NCBI RefSeq assembly: GCF_003003175.1
Contig: NZ_PVTY01000003.1
Location: 62,001 to 126,000, forward strand
Source of the DNA: Nesterenkonia sandarakina
GTDB lineage: Bacteria > Actinomycetota > Actinomycetes > Actinomycetales > Micrococcaceae
Direction: 5' to 3'
Length of the DNA stretch: 64,000 bases
A program made the translations under genes and the position numbers. A model generated the notes under the pieces. The model saw nothing but the letters and a program-made list of their open reading frames with translations, was not told the origin of the DNA and searched no databases. Of this stretch, positions 62,130 through 64,000 are shown piece after piece. The stretch's first letter is position 1; each line of letters opens with the position of its first letter.

Positions 62130-63596
62130 ATGAACACTGTCGAAAAGCTCGAGCTGATGGAAGAGGACGTGCCTCCCCGTATGGCCGAGGAGCAGCGGAT
62201 CCAGGACGACGTCCCGTGGGGCATCCGGATCGCCGCCGCCTGGTCCTGGCGCGTCATCATCATCCTGCTCTTCGTGGGCGTGCTGATCTGGCTGCTCAGC
62301 CACATCTCGCTGCTGCTGATCCCGCTGCTGGTCGCGGCGCTGCTGGCCACGCTGCTGCGTCCGCTGCACAACGTGTTCGTGAAGTGGAAGTTCCCCCGAG
62401 TGGTGGCGGCCATCACCACGCTGCTGGTGCTCATCGGCTTCGTCGCCGGGCTGCTCTTCCTCGTGGGACAGCAGCTGGTCGAGGGCTTCGCCGATATGGC
62501 CAGCCAGGTCACCGAAGGCCTGTTTGAGCTGGTCACCCTCGCGGAGGACACCGCCGCACGCTTCGGGTTCGAGATCTCCGCCGATCAGATCAACCAGGGC
62601 CTGCAAGAGGGCCTGACCTACCTGCAGGACAACTCTGAGGCGATCCTCGGCGGAGCCATGGCGCTGGGCTCCACCGCCGGCAACATCGTCGTCGGCGGAA
62701 TCCTGGCACTGTTCACCCTGATCTTCTTCCTGGCCGATGGCCGCAAGATCTGGGACTTCCTGGTCTTCTTCGCCCCCGGCAAGCACCGCCCCGCCATCCA
62801 CGGCGCCGGGCGTCGCGGCTGGACCGCCCTGGGCTCGTATATGCGCGTGCAGGTCTTCGTCGCCGGCGTCGACGCCGTCGGCATCGGTGTGGGCGCGGCT
62901 CTGCTGGGCGTGCCGCTGGCGCTGCCGGTGGCCGTGCTGGTCTTCCTCGGCTCCTTCATCCCGATCGTCGGCGCTGTGGTCACCGGCGCCGTCGCCGTGA
63001 TCCTCGCCCTGGTGGCCAACGGGCTGGGCAACGCGCTGCTGATGGTCGGCGTGGTGCTGCTGGTCCAGCAGATCGAGTCCAACATCCTGCAGCCCATCGT
63101 GATGGGCAAGGCGGTGCGGCTGCACCCGCTGGCCGTGATCCTCGCGGTGACCGCCGGCACCACCCTGCTGGGCATCGTCGGCGCGCTCTTCGCCGTGCCG
63201 GTCCTGGCCTTCGTCAACCGGGCCGCGCAGTACCTGGTGAAGGAGGAGTGGCGCGGGGACCCCGAGGCCAAGGCGATGGAGAAGCTGGAGAAGGAAGAGG
63301 CGATCAAACGCGCCGCGCAGAAAGAGGTCCAGGAGGCCGAGGAGCAGGCCTCGCTGGCGAACATCACCCGCCGGCTCAAGGAGACCATCCCAGGACTCGA
63401 TCCCGGTCGGCGCGGCTTCGGACGACGTGGCGACGCAGCCGAGGGTGATGTCACCCGCACCGAGACGCACACCGCTGCCGGCACCCGCCCGCACCCCGAC
63501 ACCGAGGCCGGAACCGCCGAGACGGTGAGCGGACCGCAGACGCGAACAGAGAACCGAACCGATACCCATCCCGAGGATGAGGGCAGGCGAGAATGA
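62130..63596 (+). CDS. AI-2E/PerM-family transporter
   Basis: 488 residues from ATG 62130 (GGAG upstream; the longer open frame overlaps the terminator). Eight hydrophobic segments; the family phrases GSFIPIVGAVVTG and QQIESNILQPIVMGKAV are present. Family members export autoinducer-2 or act as Na+/H+ antiporters. The C-terminal 100 residues are charged and low complexity. It overlaps ilvA by 4 bp (ATGA). Confidence 0.92.
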   Translation: MNTVEKLELMEEDVPPRMAEEQRIQDDVPWGIRIAAAWSWRVIIILLFVGVLIWLLSHISLLLIPLLVAALLATLLRPLHNVFVKWKFPRVVAAITTLLVLIGFVAGLLFLVGQQLVEGFADMASQVTEGLFELVTLAEDTAARFGFEISADQINQGLQEGLTYLQDNSEAILGGAMALGSTAGNIVVGGILALFTLIFFLADGRKIWDFLVFFAPGKHRPAIHGAGRRGWTALGSYMRVQVFVAGVDAVGIGVGAALLGVPLALPVAVLVFLGSFIPIVGAVVTGAVAVILALVANGLGNALLMVGVVLLVQQIESNILQPIVMGKAVRLHPLAVILAVTAGTTLLGIVGALFAVPVLAFVNRAAQYLVKEEWRGDPEAKAMEKLEKEEAIKRAAQKEVQEAEEQASLANITRRLKETIPGLDPGRRGFGRRGDAAEGDVTRTETHTAAGTRPHPDTEAGTAETVSGPQTRTENRTDTHPEDEGRRE

Positions 63597-64000
63597 CTCA
63601 GATCCAGCACAGCCCCGAGGCACGGACCCGCCCAGGTGCGCAGCTCAGCGTCCAGATCGAGGACATCGAAGCCGCACAGGAGCTGCTTGCCGACATCATC
63701 GTGCGGACCCCGATGGAGCACTCACGTGCCCTGGGGCGCCTGGTGGACGCCACGGTGCACCTGAAGGCGGAGAACCTCCAGCGTGCCGGGTCCTTCAAGG
63801 TGCGCGGCGCGTACGTGCGCATGGCCCGGCTCTCCGAGGAGGAGAAGGCACGCGGCGTCGTCGCAGCCTCTGCCGGCAACCACGCCCAGGGCGTGGCGCT
63901 GGCGGCCAAGAAGCTCGGCATCACCGCGAAGATCTACATGCCTCACGGCGTGGCGCTGCCCAAGCTGGCGGCCACCCGGGACCACGGCGCCGAAGTCATC
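63593..64000 (+). CDS. ilvA: Threonine ammonia-lyase (3' truncated by window edge)
   Basis: 136 codons are visible from ATG 63593. The PLP-lysine motif LQRAGSFKVRGAY (Lys near residue 68) and SAGNHAQGVALAA identify threonine dehydratase. It deaminates threonine to 2-oxobutanoate. Whether it is the biosynthetic (ACT-regulated) or catabolic form cannot be told, since the C-terminus is outside the window. Confidence 0.92.
   Translation, partial: MTQIQHSPEARTRPGAQLSVQIEDIEAAQELLADIIVRTPMEHSRALGRLVDATVHLKAENLQRAGSFKVRGAYVRMARLSEEEKARGVVAASAGNHAQGVALAAKKLGITAKIYMPHGVALPKLAATRDHGAEVI

Noticed and set aside
60984-63623. 879-codon open frame on the minus strand
   Set aside because: It lies opposite the Bax-inhibitor and AI-2E transporter genes, is His/Asp/Gly-rich low complexity, and is a typical GC-rich shadow frame.

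Overview
The window is high-GC, densely coded DNA of an actinobacterium, most likely a member of the Micrococcales (Micrococcaceae-like, for example a Nesterenkonia or Arthrobacter relative). The reasons are the GC-rich third positions, frequent GTG starts, several apparently leaderless genes, sdhCDAB and the eno-divIC-DUF501-ppx block in actinobacterial form, and a C. glutamicum-like VanA/VanB pair with a PadR-type VanR. No rRNA, prophage, CRISPR array or recognisable transposase was seen. One tRNA gene is present. The family-level taxonomy is inference.

Layout. 0-5 kb: end of a luciferase-like oxidoreductase, a TreS-like GH13 enzyme and three secreted lipoproteins, two of them paralogues. 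5-9.6 kb: a Fur regulator, glyA-folD (one-carbon metabolism), a second luciferase-like oxidoreductase and a TfoX-N protein. 9.6-23.8 kb: an aromatic-acid catabolic region. vanB, vanA and divergent vanR (vanillate O-demethylation) are followed by a CoA ligase, two NMT1-type substrate-binding proteins, a MaoC hydratase, an acyl-CoA dehydrogenase, an amidohydrolase, an SDR, a divergent MarR regulator and an ABC importer. This gene set matches the CoA-dependent, thiolase-free phenylpropanoid routes known as cou (Rhodococcus) and phd (Corynebacterium). I infer that ferulate- or dihydroferulate-like acids are imported, activated, shortened to vanillate and demethylated to protocatechuate. An 18-bp sequence shared by the SDR/marR intergenic region and the importer promoter ties the two operons together.

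24-35.7 kb: a fused ABC-2 exporter, a MacB-type ABC pair, an MFS exporter, small membrane proteins, exodeoxyribonuclease III, trpS and a YihY protein. 35.7-37.1 kb: a PD-(D/E)XK (DUF559/AbiEi-like) gene bracketed by a 71-bp inverted repeat at about 80% identity. This is one of the strangest objects in the window. 37.1-40.7 kb: sdhCDAB. 41-49.5 kb: manC, an M20 amidohydrolase, cdd-deoA-(dedA)-add nucleoside salvage, mazG and eno. 49.5-55.1 kb: divIC, DUF501, ppx, a mycosin-like protease and ndh, then a class I tRNA with anticodon UAA. 55.4-59.5 kb: a LacI-controlled Gfo/Idh/MocA - PmoA-like - cupin operon, probably for a sugar derivative. 59.6-64 kb: bioY-bioN biotin uptake with a BioQ-like operator, a Bax-inhibitor-1 protein, an AI-2E/PerM protein and the start of ilvA.

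Other structure: a 72-bp palindromic element occurs twice (9.08 kb and 23.88 kb), each copy just after a gene end, with conserved outer arms and a diverged but still base-paired centre. Several strong terminators and candidate operators are listed.
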